Shown in pieces: positions 62,207-64,000 of a stretch of 64,000 bases of DNA (the first letter of the stretch is position 1; every line of letters starts with the position of its first letter). Source of the DNA: Novosphingobium sp. RL4 (GTDB lineage Bacteria; Pseudomonadota; Alphaproteobacteria; Sphingomonadales; Sphingomonadaceae); contig NZ_CP141944.1 of assembly GCF_035658495.1 (NCBI RefSeq), positions 1,700,001 through 1,764,000 on the forward strand. Reading direction: 5' to 3'. The notes under the pieces are model-generated. The model saw only the letters and a program-made list of their open reading frames with translations. It had not been told where the DNA came from and made no database searches. Made by a program: the position numbers and the translations under genes.

Positions 62207-62908
62207 CTAGGACTTATCCGCCCCGAACACCCTGGGATACCGTTCGACGAAACGCTGGAGCCAGTCCTTGCGGCCTTCCTTGCGGGCACGCAGCAGATAG
62301 AGCAGCCCGGCAAGGCTGGCGAAGAGCGCGCCTATCGTATCGACGATGAGATCCCACATCGTGTCGGTCAGCCCGGATGGATCGTTCAGCATCGGCTTCT
62401 GCATGTTCATCCCGAAGATCTGGTCCATCGCGAACTCGAAAATCTCCCAAAGCGCGCCGAGCGCCACGCTGAAGCAGAAGGCGAAGAAGGCAAGGAACAC
62501 GGGCCTCAGCGCAAAGCCGACGGTTTCGCTCTCGTTGAGCAGGTAGAGCATGAGGAAGCCCAGCAGCCCCAGCAGTACGCCGGAACTGGTGTGGAGTACC
62601 AGATCCCACCACCAGATGCGGATGTAGAAATCGCGAACCTCGCCAAGGAACAGCGTCGCGAAGATGAAGATCACGGCGCAGACCTGAATTTCGACCGGCA
62701 CCAGAGCGATCACGCCGCGGCGGTGAAACACCGGCAGGCCGATGATCGCCATCAGGCCCAGCACAAGCACGGCATGGGGCCAGCGTCCTGTCCATAGCAG
62801 CGTCGCCAGTTCGAAGGCCATGACGGCCAGCATCGCATAAGTTACCAGCGCCTGCTTGCGGCCGACCGGCGGCGGGATTTGCGAACTGTCGCGCTCTGGA
62901 TCGGTCAT
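62207..62908 (-). CDS. YjdF-like membrane protein (DUF2238)
   Basis: 233 residues from the ATG at 62908 (a TTG at 62926 is possible). Six membrane segments are seen, with the family marks WWWDLVLHTSSGVLLGLLGFLMLYLL, FCFSVALGALWEIFEFAMDQ and DTMWDLIVDTIGALFASLAGLLYLL. The function of YjdF proteins is not established. The stop codon (TAG) is the complement of the CTA in the CTAG duplicated by the IS, so the insertion hit the stop codon itself but preserved it. Confidence 0.85.
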   Translation of the reverse strand: MTDPERDSSQIPPPVGRKQALVTYAMLAVMAFELATLLWTGRWPHAVLVLGLMAIIGLPVFHRRGVIALVPVEIQVCAVIFIFATLFLGEVRDFYIRIWWWDLVLHTSSGVLLGLLGFLMLYLLNESETVGFALRPVFLAFFAFCFSVALGALWEIFEFAMDQIFGMNMQKPMLNDPSGLTDTMWDLIVDTIGALFASLAGLLYLLRARKEGRKDWLQRFVERYPRVFGADKS

Positions 62909-63070
62909 GAGATTCCCATGCGGCAATGTCTGGCACGATATGCGCCGGCTTTTTCAGGTATTTCGCCGTATGGATGCAAGCATTCCTTCCCTGCACTTGC
63001 AAGCGTGACCTTGGCGGAGACTTGGGATAGGCCACTCGCATAAGGTCCATTTTTCCAGCGGGAGCCGCTC

Positions 63071-63895
63071 ATGCTGCAAGGGTCCATCATCGCCGCGACC
63101 GACCTCAGCGCGCGGAGCGACCGGGCGATCGACCGTGCCTTCGCGCTGGGCCGCGATCTGGGGCTGCAGGTCAAGGTGGTCCATGTCCTCAAGGCGGAAG
63201 GGGATGCCCGGCTGCCCCCGCGGGCGTTGGACCAGGAGGTTCGCGACACGTTGCCGGAGCAGAGCGAAGGCGCGGAAATCTTCCTGCCCGTGGGCTCTCC
63301 GCCCGCCACGATTGCCCGCGTCGCCGAGGAACAGGGCGCCGCATTGATCGTGGTGGGAGTAGCGCGCTTCAATCGTGTCACGGACTATGCCCTGGGCACG
63401 GCAGTGGACTATCTCGTGCACCATGCCCGAGCGCCGGTGCTGGTGGTGAAGCAGCGCCTTCGCCGTCCCTATGCGCGAATTCTTGCGCCATCCGACTTTT
63501 CCGAGAACTCGAAAGCGGCAATCCTGGCGGCTGCGCGGCTTTTTCCCAAGGCGCGCATCGACGTTGTTCATGCCTTCCACGTCGCTTTCGAGGGCTGGGG
63601 CGTTTCCGCGCATGTCCGGGATGAGACAGAAGTCGAGGCCAGAGCGCAGATGGATGCGTTCCTCGCCGACCCTCGGTTTGCCGAGCTAGGGACATCGCGA
63701 CTGGAAGGCTGGATCAGCTACGGTGAACCCGAAGGCTGCATCGATCGCGCCATCAATGAACAAACCCCCGATCTCGTGGTGCTCGCCGCGCATGGCGAAT
63801 CCGGGTTCCGAAAAGCGGTGATCGGCAGCCTCTCCTCATCCTTGCTGACCACGATCCGGCCCGATACGCTGATAGTTCGCGGGGAAGCGGCCTAG
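63071..63895 (+). CDS. Tandem universal stress protein
   Basis: 274 residues with two UspA domains. The first (GSIIAATDLSARSDRAIDRAFALGRDLGLQVKVVHVL...VVGVARFNRVTDYALGTAVDYLVHHARAPVLVVK) lacks a clean G-x2-G-x9-GS ATP motif. The second (RILAPSDFSENSKAAILAAARLFPKARIDVVHAF...VLAAHGESGFRKAVIGSLSSSLLTTI) keeps it better, so ATP binding probably sits in the C-terminal half. Such proteins help survive starvation, redox or metal stress. It stands alone. Confidence 0.92.
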   Translation: MLQGSIIAATDLSARSDRAIDRAFALGRDLGLQVKVVHVLKAEGDARLPPRALDQEVRDTLPEQSEGAEIFLPVGSPPATIARVAEEQGAALIVVGVARFNRVTDYALGTAVDYLVHHARAPVLVVKQRLRRPYARILAPSDFSENSKAAILAAARLFPKARIDVVHAFHVAFEGWGVSAHVRDETEVEARAQMDAFLADPRFAELGTSRLEGWISYGEPEGCIDRAINEQTPDLVVLAAHGESGFRKAVIGSLSSSLLTTIRPDTLIVRGEAA

Positions 63896-63984
63896 GTTTT
63901 TTGGCGGAGCCGGTGCTTTGGCCGCCGACGGGCATCCCGGCGGCTAGGGTCAGGACCCATTAATCACGCCTGCGAGGCACCGGA

Positions 63985-64000
63985 ATGGCGAACATATCGG
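63985..64000 (+). CDS. Possible start of a further gene, cut by the window edge
   Basis: ATGGCGAACATATCGG begins 16 bases before the end, with GAGG about 9 bases upstream. Only five codons are visible, so the product is unknown and the call is weak. Confidence 0.25.

Overview
The window comes from a high-GC alphaproteobacterium, most likely a sphingomonad (Sphingomonadales, Novosphingobium/Sphingobium-like). The grounds are the style of the trb/traG conjugation genes, a five-enzyme histidine-utilisation cluster with HutF and HutG, a direct-repeat SOS box of the GAAC-N7-GAAC type used by alphaproteobacterial LexA, a YajC-SecD-SecF block, and two short dispersed repeats of a kind common in these genomes. 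Placement to genus is inference.

Bases 1 to about 24,800 are the right-hand part of an integrative and conjugative element (ICE); its other end lies outside the window. Going right, it holds a nucleotidyltransferase-HEPN protein (cut by the window edge), an excisionase-like HTH protein, TraF peptidase, a lytic transglycosylase, a conserved unknown, a probable oriT leader, a VirD2-like relaxase, and an SOS patch (SRAP protein, LexA box, imuA, truncated imuB). Next come a truncated membrane-protein gene, the coupling protein TraG/VirD4, a CopG-like protein, and the mating-pair operon trbB-C-D-E-J-L-F-G-I, closed by a DUF2274 gene and an AlpA-like regulator. A lone AT-richer Rad3-like helicase with a nuclease-like tail sits in the cargo slot, followed by a P4-type tyrosine integrase facing tRNA-Pro(TGG). 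The integrase-tRNA gap is packed with phased direct repeats and inverted repeats, as expected of an att region.

From 24.8 kb on the DNA looks chromosomal. There are three tRNAs, a polysaccharide deacetylase, a soluble histidine kinase, an Lrp/AsnC regulator, aroQ, a lipoprotein with a hairpin over its ribosome-binding site, a GTA-type holin, yajC-secD-secF, a glycosyltransferase with an XRE regulator, and a DUF885 protein. The hut regulon follows (hutIHGU leftward, hutF-hutC rightward, with a GntR-type operator between them).

From 45.7 to 64 kb is a mosaic of small transcription units: a HEPN-like remnant, a SnoaL-like protein, a 264-bp MITE-like element with 31-bp perfect inverted ends, an Old Yellow Enzyme divergent from a LysR regulator, a sulfatase, an aldose epimerase with a LacI-type palindrome, a ThuA-like protein, a LysR/alcohol dehydrogenase divergent pair, and a MacAB-type efflux operon with its own outer-membrane channel. 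An IS701-family insertion sequence sits exactly on the stop codon of a YjdF-like membrane protein gene, and a tandem universal stress protein ends the window.

The points most worth following up are the SRAP gene that seems to need an ATC start to keep its catalytic cysteine, the imuB/membrane-protein recombination scar, the helicase with an apparently decayed nuclease domain, and the repeat architecture around the integrase.
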